Below are positions 8,766 through 16,601 of a DNA stretch of 64,000 bases, one piece after another. How positions within the stretch are numbered: position 1 is the stretch's first letter; each line of letters starts with the position of its first letter. This stretch comes from Devosia sp. XK-2 (GTDB lineage: Bacteria; Pseudomonadota; Alphaproteobacteria; Rhizobiales; Devosiaceae): positions 3,691,001 to 3,755,000 of the forward strand of contig NZ_CP146608.1 in NCBI RefSeq assembly GCF_037113415.1. The letters are read 5' to 3'. A model generated the notes under the pieces. That model was not told where the DNA came from. It searched no databases and saw only the letters and a list, made by a program, of their open reading frames with translations. The translations under genes and the position numbers were made by a program.

Positions 8766-11700
8766 ATGAGCGCGGTGAACTCTCGGTCCCCAGCAATACC
8801 AGCACCAGCCAGGCGCTGGCCGGCAATCCGGACTATTCCATCTGGGTGGAGGCCAATGCCGGCTCGGGCAAGACCTTCGTGCTTACTACCCGCGTGCTGC
8901 GCCTGCTGCTGGCCGGGGTCAGGCCGCAATCGATCCTCTGCCTCACCTATACCAAGGCGGCGGCGGCCGAGATGCGCAAGCGTGTGGGGGAAAGACTGGC
9001 CGAATGGGCGGTTTCGGATGCGGCCCTGCTGCGCGAGGATTTACGCAAGCTGACCGGGCACGAACCGACGGCAAGACAGCTCGACGATGCGCGGACCCTG
9101 TTTGCCAAGGCGCTCGAAACGCCCGGTGGGCTGCGCATCCTCACCATCCACGCCTTTTGCGAGGCCGTGCTGCATCGCTTTCCCATCGAGGCCGGGGTGC
9201 CCTTCGACTTCGCCGTGATCGAGGATGACCGGCAGGCCCAGATGCTGCTTGCCGCCCGCGAGAGCGTCTTGGCCGAGGGCCTGCGCGGGGGTGACAATGC
9301 CGGAGCGGTCGAAACCCTGTTCGGTCTATTGAGCGACCATGCCATTACCGAGGCTATTGGCGCCGCACTCAGTGAAGGCAGCAAGCTCAAGCCGGTTCTG
9401 GCTGATCCTGTCGGCGCCAAGAGGCGCTTATGCCAATTGGTCAACGCCTCGGGCACGGCCAGCGAGATTGCGGCCCGGATTGCATCGGAAACTGCGCTGA
9501 CCAAAACGGTCTGGCAGGACATTGTGCAAAGCTTCAATGCCGATCCGGCCGGCCGGCGCTTCATCGATATGGTGGCGCGTCTCGACCCTGAGCGGCTGAC
9601 GGCCAACCAGCTCTGCACGCTCTTCGTCACCGAAAAGGATGGCGAGAAGCGCCCGCGCGCTAACCTTCTCAACGCCGAACAGCGCAGGGCCAAACCGCTC
9701 CTGCAGCCCTTGCTGGAGGCCGAACGCGACCGGGTTTTTGACCTGGAGGCCCAATTGGGCGGCGCGCTGCTGGTGGAGAGAAGCCAAGCCGTACTCGACG
9801 TCGTTGTGGCTATAGCCCGGCGCTATGAAAGCGAAAAGCGTCGCCACGCCCTGCTCGACTTTGACGATCTGGTCGAAAAGCTGGGTGATCTGTTCTCGGA
9901 CCAGAACCTTGGCCCTTGGGTTCAATATAAGCTCGACGCCGGTATCGATCATATTCTGGTCGATGAAAGCCAGGACACCAATGAGCAGCAATGGCGCGTG
10001 GTCAATGCGCTGGCCGAGGAATTCTTCACCGGCGACGGCGCGGTGACGCGGCCGCGCTCGATTTTCGCGGTGGGCGACCAGAAACAGTCGATCTATTCGT
10101 TTCAGGGAGCCCAGCCGGTGCTGTTCGGCGAAACGGGTCGCGCCATGGCGCGCCGCGCCGGCGCCGCCGACAAGCTGTTCCGCAATGTGCGCCTGCATAC
10201 CAGCTTCCGTACCTTGAGAGGCATTCTGGACGCCGTCGACCTGGTCTGCGCCCGGCCCGATATCCAGAAGGCCCTTCTGGCCGAGGAGAAGGTGGCCCAC
10301 GAGCCGGCCCGCAGCCAGAAGGGCGGGCTGGTGACGCTCTGGCCGCCCATGCAGGAAGAAAAAACCGAGCGCGACAATGATCAATGGCCGCAAAAGCCGC
10401 CGGAGGCCGAACAAAGCGCCAACCGCCGGGTGGCGCTGCGCATTGCCGGCGAAATCCGTGGCTGGATCGATGAGGGGCGCGTGCTGGGCGCGCGCAACCG
10501 CCCAGTGCGGGCCGACGATGTGCTGATCCTGGTGCAGAAGCGCGGCGCCCTGTTCCAGGAAATCATCCGCGCCCTGCGCGCCCAGGGCCTGCCCACGCCC
10601 GGCGCCGACCGGCTGGCGGTGACCGGCCATATCGCCGTGCTCGATCTGCTGGCGCTGATCGATGTGCTGCTCAATCCGGCCGACGACCTGCAATTGGCAG
10701 CGCTCCTGCGCTCGCCGCTGTTCGATCTGTCCGAAGACGATCTGTTCGCCATTGCCCATCCGCGCGCCAAGGGGCAGACGCTCTGGTCGGCGCTATTTGG
10801 TGCAGATCTCCCCGCAGCCCGTCCGGCCGCTGAGCAATTGGGGCGCTGGCGCGCCGCACTCGACATGGAACGTCCTTTCGAGTTTTTGTCCGGCGTGCTC
10901 TATGCCGAGGGCGGGCTCAGGCGCTTTCATGCGCGGCTGGGCACTGAAGTCGATGACGTGCTTTCCGAATTGCTCGAACTGGCGCTTAGCCATGAACAGG
11001 GGCCGCAACCCTCGCTGCAGGGCTTTGCCGCCGAAATGCGCCGCCGGGCCGTCACCATCAAGCGCGAACTGGCCGAAACCGGCGGTGGCGTGCGGGTGAT
11101 GACCGTGCATGGTGCCAAGGGGCTCGAGGCGCCCATTGTCATTCTGGCCGATGCCACCGGCAAGCCCAGCGCCAGCCAGACCGGCAAACCCGTTTACGTT
11201 TTCGACAAGACGCCGGGGCCGCTCCTGCTTCATGCCGCCGCGAAAAACCAGCATGTGCCGGCGACCGCGCTTTTGCGGCAAGGGATCGATGCGACCCTGG
11301 CAGAGGAATATTGGCGCCGTCTTTATGTCGCCATGACCCGCGCCGAGGACGAGCTCTATGTCACCGGGCCATTGGGTCTTAAAGGCAATCTCGCCGGGTC
11401 TTGGTATGACGCCATAGAAACGGGGCTGGGCGAGGCGCTGCAGCCTCTATTGGATGCTGCGGGCGAGTGCGTGGCGCAGGTCTTTCCCGCGCTGGCCGCC
11501 ATGCGGTTTGAGCCCGGCACGGCAAGGCTGGTGACCCCGAGCGAGGCGCCCAAACCCAGCCCCGTGCCTGAGCCCAAAAAAATCCCCGTCATTGCGCCCT
11601 CCTATGCCGCCATAGCAAGCGGCAAAGCTGCCATTCTCGCCACCGGCGCCGAAGCCCTGCGGGATGCCGAAGCGGCGCGGCGCGAGGGGCTGGCGCTCCA

Positions 11701-12190
11701 TGCCCTTCTGCAGCATCTCTGGCGGGTGCCGCAGGATGCAAGGGCCACGGTTGCGCCACGGGCGCTTGAGACGCTCTGGCCAGAAGGCGCCGACCGGCAT
11801 GAGCGGATTGCGCAAAAGGCCACGGCCATTCTGGCCCGGCCCGACTTCGCCAATCTGTTCGGCCCCGATAGCCGCGCCGAACTGCCGTTCCGGGTCGCGG
11901 CCAGACAAAAGGGGAAATCGATATGGCTGAGCGGGCGGATCGATCGTCTGGTAGTTGACGAACGGGGGGTGCTGGTGGTGGATTACAAGTCCGACGCGAC
12001 GGTTCCTGAAAGGGCGGACGGCGTGCCGGGGAACTATCTCACCCAGCTAGGATTGTATGCGTTGGTTGCAGGTCAGCTTTTCCCCGGACGGCCGGTACAG
12101 GCGGCGATCCTGTGGACAGAGTTGGAATCATTGATGAAATTGCCCGACGAGCTGCTTTTGGCGGCGCGATCGGACTTCACCCTGCGGTGA
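8762..12190 (+). CDS. addA: Double-strand break repair helicase-nuclease AddA
   Basis: A 1142-residue UvrD/Rep-type superfamily 1 helicase with a C-terminal nuclease. Walker A is ANAGSGKT (K37); motif II ILVDESQDTNEQQW is near residue 400; VMTVHGAKGLE is the late helicase motif; GRIDRLVVDE and LVVDYKSD near 1058-1080 are the RecB-type nuclease residues. An in-frame start at 8732 exists, but ATG 8762 overlaps the addB stop by four bases and gives a normal N-terminus. It forms the AddAB complex with the preceding gene. Confidence 0.95.
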   Translation: MNERGELSVPSNTSTSQALAGNPDYSIWVEANAGSGKTFVLTTRVLRLLLAGVRPQSILCLTYTKAAAAEMRKRVGERLAEWAVSDAALLREDLRKLTGHEPTARQLDDARTLFAKALETPGGLRILTIHAFCEAVLHRFPIEAGVPFDFAVIEDDRQAQMLLAARESVLAEGLRGGDNAGAVETLFGLLSDHAITEAIGAALSEGSKLKPVLADPVGAKRRLCQLVNASGTASEIAARIASETALTKTVWQDIVQSFNADPAGRRFIDMVARLDPERLTANQLCTLFVTEKDGEKRPRANLLNAEQRRAKPLLQPLLEAERDRVFDLEAQLGGALLVERSQAVLDVVVAIARRYESEKRRHALLDFDDLVEKLGDLFSDQNLGPWVQYKLDAGIDHILVDESQDTNEQQWRVVNALAEEFFTGDGAVTRPRSIFAVGDQKQSIYSFQGAQPVLFGETGRAMARRAGAADKLFRNVRLHTSFRTLRGILDAVDLVCARPDIQKALLAEEKVAHEPARSQKGGLVTLWPPMQEEKTERDNDQWPQKPPEAEQSANRRVALRIAGEIRGWIDEGRVLGARNRPVRADDVLILVQKRGALFQEIIRALRAQGLPTPGADRLAVTGHIAVLDLLALIDVLLNPADDLQLAALLRSPLFDLSEDDLFAIAHPRAKGQTLWSALFGADLPAARPAAEQLGRWRAALDMERPFEFLSGVLYAEGGLRRFHARLGTEVDDVLSELLELALSHEQGPQPSLQGFAAEMRRRAVTIKRELAETGGGVRVMTVHGAKGLEAPIVILADATGKPSASQTGKPVYVFDKTPGPLLLHAAAKNQHVPATALLRQGIDATLAEEYWRRLYVAMTRAEDELYVTGPLGLKGNLAGSWYDAIETGLGEALQPLLDAAGECVAQVFPALAAMRFEPGTARLVTPSEAPKPSPVPEPKKIPVIAPSYAAIASGKAAILATGAEALRDAEAARREGLALHALLQHLWRVPQDARATVAPRALETLWPEGADRHERIAQKATAILARPDFANLFGPDSRAELPFRVAARQKGKSIWLSGRIDRLVVDERGVLVVDYKSDATVPERADGVPGNYLTQLGLYALVAGQLFPGRPVQAAILWTELESLMKLPDELLLAARSDFTLR

Positions 12191-12361
12191 TCTCTATTGT
12201 CGCAAGGCTGGACTCTCACCAGCTTTGGGGGCAAACAGACCGCCGCTTCCGGACCGTGCCAGGTGCACGAGGCCCGGATCGGACATACGAAAGCGCTTCG
12301 CTTGGCCCCGGGGTCTGGGGACTTCGTGTCAGCCGCAGAAGTAGAAAAAGGCATGAAAACC

Positions 12362-12685
12362 ATGACCAAAGCCGTTTCCGAAGCCACTTTTGGCCAGGAA
12401 GTTCTGAGCTCCAACGAACCTGTTCTGGTCGATTTCTGGGCCGAATGGTGCGGCCCCTGCCGGGCGATCGCCCCGGTCCTGGAAGAGCTCTCCTCCGAGC
12501 TTGAGGGCAAGGTGAAGATCGTCAAGCTCAATGTCGACGAAAATCCCGGCATTGCCGCCCAATATGGCGTCCGCTCCATCCCGACCATGATTCTGTTCAA
12601 GTCCGGCGAAGCCGCCGACATGAAGATCGGTGCGGGCACCCCCAAGGCCGGCCTGACCAAATGGCTCGAAGGCCACGCCGCCTGA
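12362..12685 (+). CDS. trxA: Thioredoxin (first of two tandem copies)
   Basis: A 107-residue classical thioredoxin with active site WCGPC and the cis-Pro segment SIPTMILF. It reduces cytosolic disulfides using thioredoxin reductase. The frame is open from 12197 with an unlikely extension. Between ATG 12353 and ATG 12362, the latter is preferred: the AAAAGG site at 12345-12350 is only 2 nt from the first but 11 nt from the second. A hairpin terminator follows. Position after addAB is conserved in the order. Confidence 0.94.
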   Translation: MTKAVSEATFGQEVLSSNEPVLVDFWAEWCGPCRAIAPVLEELSSELEGKVKIVKLNVDENPGIAAQYGVRSIPTMILFKSGEAADMKIGAGTPKAGLTKWLEGHAA

Positions 12686-12711
12686 GGCTTTTTCGGCCCC
12701 GATGAAACAAG

Positions 12712-12741
12712 ACACCGCTGGATAGCCCCGGCGGTGTTTTT
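12712..12741 (+). terminator. Intrinsic terminator after the first thioredoxin gene
   Basis: ACACCGC (12712-12718) pairs with GCGGTGT (12731-12737) and is followed by a T run reaching 12741. It lies 27 nt after the stop codon. Confidence 0.8.
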
Positions 12742-12865
12742 GTTATGCTCTGCCGGTCGAAGCGAAAATCAAAGCTATGCCTTTGCCGGGCCGCGCAATG
12801 CCATGCCTTCTCCGTGGCCGCGATCTCCTCTACCATCATCGTCATTTGCCGATGGAGGTGCGTTC

Positions 12866-13189
12866 ATGGCGCTCAATGTGACAGACAGCAATTTCCAATC
12901 CGAGGTCCTGGGGTCCGACAAGCCCGTCCTGGTGGACTTCTGGGCCGAATGGTGCGGTCCCTGCAAGGCCATGGAGCCCACGATTGAGGCGCTGTCCGGC
13001 GAGCTTGCCGACAGCGTCAAGATCGTCAAGCTCGACGTCGATGCCAATCCCGGTATTACCGTGCAGTACAATGTGCGCGCCATGCCCACCCTGATCATCT
13101 TCAAGAATGGCCAGCCGGTCGACGTCAAGGTCGGAGCCGGGCAGAGCCGTGTGCAGCTGATCAAATGGCTGGAACAGCACGCCGCCTGA
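12866..13189 (+). CDS. Thioredoxin (second tandem copy)
   Basis: A 107-residue thioredoxin with WCGPC active site, identical in length to the preceding copy and similar along its whole length (both contain [14 protein letters not shown] and end in HAA). GGAGG at 12854-12858 lies 7 nt before ATG 12866, fixing the start well inside a longer open frame. The copies differ in charge: this one has CKAMEPTIEAL where the first has [11 protein letters not shown]. Each has its own terminator, so separate regulation is likely. It probably arose by duplication. Confidence 0.94.
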   Translation: MALNVTDSNFQSEVLGSDKPVLVDFWAEWCGPCKAMEPTIEALSGELADSVKIVKLDVDANPGITVQYNVRAMPTLIIFKNGQPVDVKVGAGQSRVQLIKWLEQHAA

Positions 13190-13215
13190 TTGCCGCAATG
13201 ACCTGAGACAAAGCG

Positions 13216-13243
13216 CACCGCCGATCCATTTCGGCGGTGTTTC
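13216..13243 (+). terminator. Intrinsic terminator after the second thioredoxin gene
   Basis: A perfect 9-bp stem (CACCGCCGA at 13216-13224 with TCGGCGGTG at 13231-13239), a 6-nt loop, then TTT. Confidence 0.8.
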
Positions 13244-13322
13244 CATTCTGGTGGCTGCCGGCCGGCTCTGCTAATCCAGTGGGCACAATAACGACAACAA
13301 GAACAAGACGAGGAGTCCCCGC

Positions 13323-14996
13323 TTGGCCGCCATCGATCTTTCCGCCGCACCGTTCAATCTCGATGATGACGCGGCGGCCTGGGTACATGCAACGCGCGAC
13401 AACCTCTCGCCGCGTGACAAGTTGGCACAGCTCTTCGTGCTGCTGTCCCGCGAAGCGCCGGAACAGGCGCTTGAGACCCTCCGTGCCTTTAAGCCCGGCG
13501 GCATTACCCGCATCTTCTCGCCCAACCTGGCCGATGAAATTGGCCTGATGCGGCAGATTGACAGTGCCGGGCCGGTGCCCATGACGGTGAGTGCCGATCT
13601 CGAAGGCAGCCGCATGAGCTTGCCCTTTGGCACCGAAGTGCCCAATCCCCTGGGCCTGGCCGCCATTGACGATGTAGAGACCACGACGGCCATTTCAACC
13701 CTGATGGCCGAGGAGGCCCGCGCGGTGGGGCTCAACTGGAGCTTTACCCCGGTCATCGACATCAACAAGGCCTTCCGCAGCGCCATTGTCGGCACCCGCT
13801 CCTATGGTGACGATGTCGACCGGATCGAACGCCACGCCCTGGCCCAGATCAAGGCGTTTCAGGCCAAGGGTGTCGCCGCAACGGTAAAACACTGGCCGGG
13901 TGAAGGTTATGACGACCGCGACCAGCATCTGGTCACCACCGTCAATCCGCTGACCCTGGACGAATGGGAAAAGACCTATGGCCGGCTCTATCGCGCCGCT
14001 ATCAAGGCCGGTGTCCTCAGCGTCATGTCCGCCCATATCGCCTTTCCCGCCTTTGTGCGCGAACTCGATCCTGATGCGGGCGCCGAGGCCTATCGCCCGG
14101 CCACGCAAAGCGCCGTTCTCAACCAGACCCTATTGCGCGAACGCCTGGGCTTTAACGGGCTGATCGTTTCCGACGCGACCCCCATGGCCGGGTTCGGCGA
14201 TTGGGGGCCGCGGGAAGAAACCATCCCGCAATGCGTGATTTCCGGCTGCGATGTGATCCTCTTCTCAGACGATCCCAATGCGGACCTGATGTATCTGGTC
14301 AAGGCCGTGGCCGATGGCCGGCTCACCCAGGAGCGGGTGGACGAGGCGGTCACCAGGGTTCTGGCGCTCAAGGCGGCTTTGGGTCTGCACAAGGCCGATC
14401 GTGCCGAGCCGGCGCTCAATCGCGCCGAGGTCGTCATGGCACGCTCGGACAGCAAGGCCATTGCCCGCGCTGCCACGGCAAAGGTGCCGACCCTGGTCAA
14501 GGATACGGCCAAGCTGTTGCCGCTGTCTCCGGCCAGGCACAAGCGCGTGTTGATCTTTTCGACCGGCGCCGTCCAACCCTTCGCGCCCATGCCGTTGCCA
14601 CTCTCCCTGCCCGATCTTTTGCGGCAGGAAGGCTTCGAGATCACCGAATTTGAGCCTGAGATGCAGGTCAATCCCAAGGACTATGACCTGGTGCTCTATC
14701 TCCTGGCCGAAGAGACCCTGCTGACCCGGCAGCGCATCTTCCTCAATTGGCGGGGTCTCACTGGCAACGTCTTTGGCGCCATGAAGCGTTATTGGCATGA
14801 TGTGCCCACGCTCATGGTCTCGCTGGGCTTCCCCTTCTACCTCTATGACGCGCCACGCGTGCCCACCTATGTGAACGCCTATGGCTCGAATGAGGATATG
14901 CAGGTCGCCGTGGTCGAATGCCTGATGGGCCGCGCGCCTTTTGAAGGCAAAAGCCCGGTCGACGCGTTCTGCGGCAGCGATCAGGCGAAGTATTAA
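13323..14996 (+). CDS. Glycoside hydrolase family 3 protein, NagZ-like N-terminal domain
   Basis: A 557-residue protein. Residues about 25-370 form a GH3 barrel: KHWPGEGYDDRDQH at 189-202 corresponds to the NagZ loop KHFPGHG...DSH, and IVSDATPM places the likely nucleophile at D284. The D-x-H pair used as general acid/base in NagZ-type enzymes is kept (D200, H202). Residues about 400-557 are an extra C-terminal domain of unclear type. The start is TTG at 13323, supported by AGGAG at 13311-13315 with 7 nt spacing; no near in-frame ATG exists. No signal peptide is seen, so it probably acts in the cytoplasm, perhaps on muropeptide or chitobiose-like sugars. Confidence 0.82.
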   Translation: MAAIDLSAAPFNLDDDAAAWVHATRDNLSPRDKLAQLFVLLSREAPEQALETLRAFKPGGITRIFSPNLADEIGLMRQIDSAGPVPMTVSADLEGSRMSLPFGTEVPNPLGLAAIDDVETTTAISTLMAEEARAVGLNWSFTPVIDINKAFRSAIVGTRSYGDDVDRIERHALAQIKAFQAKGVAATVKHWPGEGYDDRDQHLVTTVNPLTLDEWEKTYGRLYRAAIKAGVLSVMSAHIAFPAFVRELDPDAGAEAYRPATQSAVLNQTLLRERLGFNGLIVSDATPMAGFGDWGPREETIPQCVISGCDVILFSDDPNADLMYLVKAVADGRLTQERVDEAVTRVLALKAALGLHKADRAEPALNRAEVVMARSDSKAIARAATAKVPTLVKDTAKLLPLSPARHKRVLIFSTGAVQPFAPMPLPLSLPDLLRQEGFEITEFEPEMQVNPKDYDLVLYLLAEETLLTRQRIFLNWRGLTGNVFGAMKRYWHDVPTLMVSLGFPFYLYDAPRVPTYVNAYGSNEDMQVAVVECLMGRAPFEGKSPVDAFCGSDQAKY

Positions 14997-15007
14997 ATGA
15001 GGCCGAT

Positions 15008-15135
15008 CTTCCCTTCTCCCCTGAGGGGAGAAGGTGGCCCAAAGGGCCGGATGAGGGGTTCAGCTTTGCGCTCCTGCTGAGTGGCTTTCACCCCTCACCC
15101 CCCCCTCTCCCCTGAGGGGCGAGGGGGCGCAGGAG
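15008..15135. repeat. Palindromic intergenic repeat, copy A
   Basis: Lies between the convergent GH3 and folC genes. It starts with a 10-bp hairpin (CCTTCTCCCC 15012-15021, GGGGAGAAGG 15025-15034) and a GGCCC/GGGCC hairpin, then a second C-rich/G-rich palindrome ending in GCGCAGGAGCC. It shares this tail with copies near 16471 and 20111. It may terminate both genes. Confidence 0.7.
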
Positions 15136-15154
15136 CCGCTTGGCCGTGTGATTT

Positions 15155-16444
15155 TTAATCCGGTAACGTGCCGTTCTTTGCCAGAACGTCACCGGCCAGA
15201 TAGAGCGAGCCGCATACCAGAACGCGCGCATTCTCCATCTTTGCCGCCGCCTTGAGGGCGCTGACGACAGAGCGTGACGCCTTGGCCGGGAAGCGATGGG
15301 CGCGGGCCCGCGCGGCAATGTCCTCGGCTCTATGGGCGTTTTCCTCGCCAGGAATGGTCAGGGTCAATATCTGGGCCGGATACAGGTCGCGGAAGGCTTC
15401 AAGAAAGTCTTCCGGGGCGCGGGTATTCATCATGCCCATGATTAGCACCAACGGCTTTGGGGGCATGGCGGCAATGGTCCGCGCCAGCGCCGCCGCCCCA
15501 TGGGGATTATGGCCGCCGTCGAGCCAGAATTCGTGGCCGGGGGGCAGCAGCGCGCGCAGCTTGCCCTCGCGGATCGGCTGCATGCGCGCCGGCCAGGTGA
15601 CACGGCGCAAACCCTCGGCAAAACCCGCCTCATCCACCGGCAGGCCGAAATGGCGCGTTGCCGCGATGGCCAGCGCCGCGTTGTCGAACTGGTGCGGGCC
15701 GGGCAGGGCGGGTGGTGGCAGGTCGAGCAAGCCATCCTCGTCCTGGAACACCAGCCGTCCATCCTGTTCGGCGCCGTGGAAATCCTCGTTCTGCCAGATC
15801 GGCGTGATGCCTAGTTTGCGGGCTGCACGCTCGAGAACGGCACGCGCCTCATCATGCTGGATTCCCATGACCGACTTTGACCCGCGCTTGAGAATGCCGG
15901 CCTTGTTCGAGGCGATCTCGGCCAACGAATTGCCCAGAAATCCCTGATGGTCATAGTCGATCGGCGTGATGATCGTGCCCAAAGGGTGCTTGACCACATT
16001 GGTCGTATCATAGGTGCCGCCCATGCCGGTTTCGAGCAGCAGATAATCACCGGGCGTTTCGGCAAACAGACAGAAGGCGGTGACCGTGGTCACCTCGAAA
16101 AAGGTGATCGGCTCGCCATTATTGACCGCCTCGACCTCCTCGAGCGCCGCATTGAGCTTGCGCGTGCCGACCAGTTTCCCGGCGAGGCGGATGCGTTCGT
16201 TGAACCGCACCAGATGAGGGGAATTATAGACATGCACCCGTTTGCCCGCCGCTTCGAGGAAAGCGCGGAGATAGGCAATGGTCGAGCCCTTGGCATTGGT
16301 CCCGGCCACATGAATGGTCGGGGGCAGATGATCCTGCGGATTGCCCAGCTTTTCCAAGAGCGGCAGCATGCGATCCAGGCTGAGATCGATCAGCCTGGGA
16401 TGAAGCTGGCTGAGGCGTTTGAGAATGGCGTCGGTGCGGGACAT
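15155..16444 (-). CDS. folC: Bifunctional folylpolyglutamate synthase / dihydrofolate synthase
   Basis: A 429-residue Mur-ligase-family enzyme adding glutamate to dihydropteroate and to folates. The P-loop is HVAGTNAKGST; YNSPHLVRFNERIR, LLLETGMGG and WLDGGHNPHGA are family signatures. The length is normal. It lies about 10 kb from accD, on the opposite strand, after pheT, whereas in most rhizobia accD and folC are neighbours. Palindromic repeats flank it on both sides (15008-15135 and 16471-16580). Confidence 0.95.
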   Translation of the reverse strand: MSRTDAILKRLSQLHPRLIDLSLDRMLPLLEKLGNPQDHLPPTIHVAGTNAKGSTIAYLRAFLEAAGKRVHVYNSPHLVRFNERIRLAGKLVGTRKLNAALEEVEAVNNGEPITFFEVTTVTAFCLFAETPGDYLLLETGMGGTYDTTNVVKHPLGTIITPIDYDHQGFLGNSLAEIASNKAGILKRGSKSVMGIQHDEARAVLERAARKLGITPIWQNEDFHGAEQDGRLVFQDEDGLLDLPPPALPGPHQFDNAALAIAATRHFGLPVDEAGFAEGLRRVTWPARMQPIREGKLRALLPPGHEFWLDGGHNPHGAAALARTIAAMPPKPLVLIMGMMNTRAPEDFLEAFRDLYPAQILTLTIPGEENAHRAEDIAARARAHRFPAKASRSVVSALKAAAKMENARVLVCGSLYLAGDVLAKNGTLPD

Positions 16445-16470
16445 GGGCGAACTCGATTGCTCAGTGGTAG

Positions 16471-16580
16471 CCTCCCCTCCCCCTTGAGGGGAGGGGCCGG
16501 GGGTGGGGGTCCGTCAGTGACCCACACAACCACCCCCACCCTCATTCCCTCCCCTCAAGGGGGAGGGAGGCGCAGGAGCC
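16471..16580. repeat. Palindromic intergenic repeat, copy B
   Basis: Fills the gap between pheT and folC. Two C-run/G-run palindromes (CCTCCCCTC...GAGGGGAGG type) enclose an inverted pair GGGTGGGGGT and ACCCCCACCC, and the element ends in GCGCAGGAGCC. It has the same architecture as copies C and D. Confidence 0.75.
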
Positions 16581-16601
16581 GAGCTGCTGCGCCGCTTGCA
16601 C

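Noticed and set aside
12197..12361. N-terminal extension of the first thioredoxin
   Set aside because: The extra 55 residues have no signal peptide or domain, and a well-spaced ribosome site favours ATG 12362.
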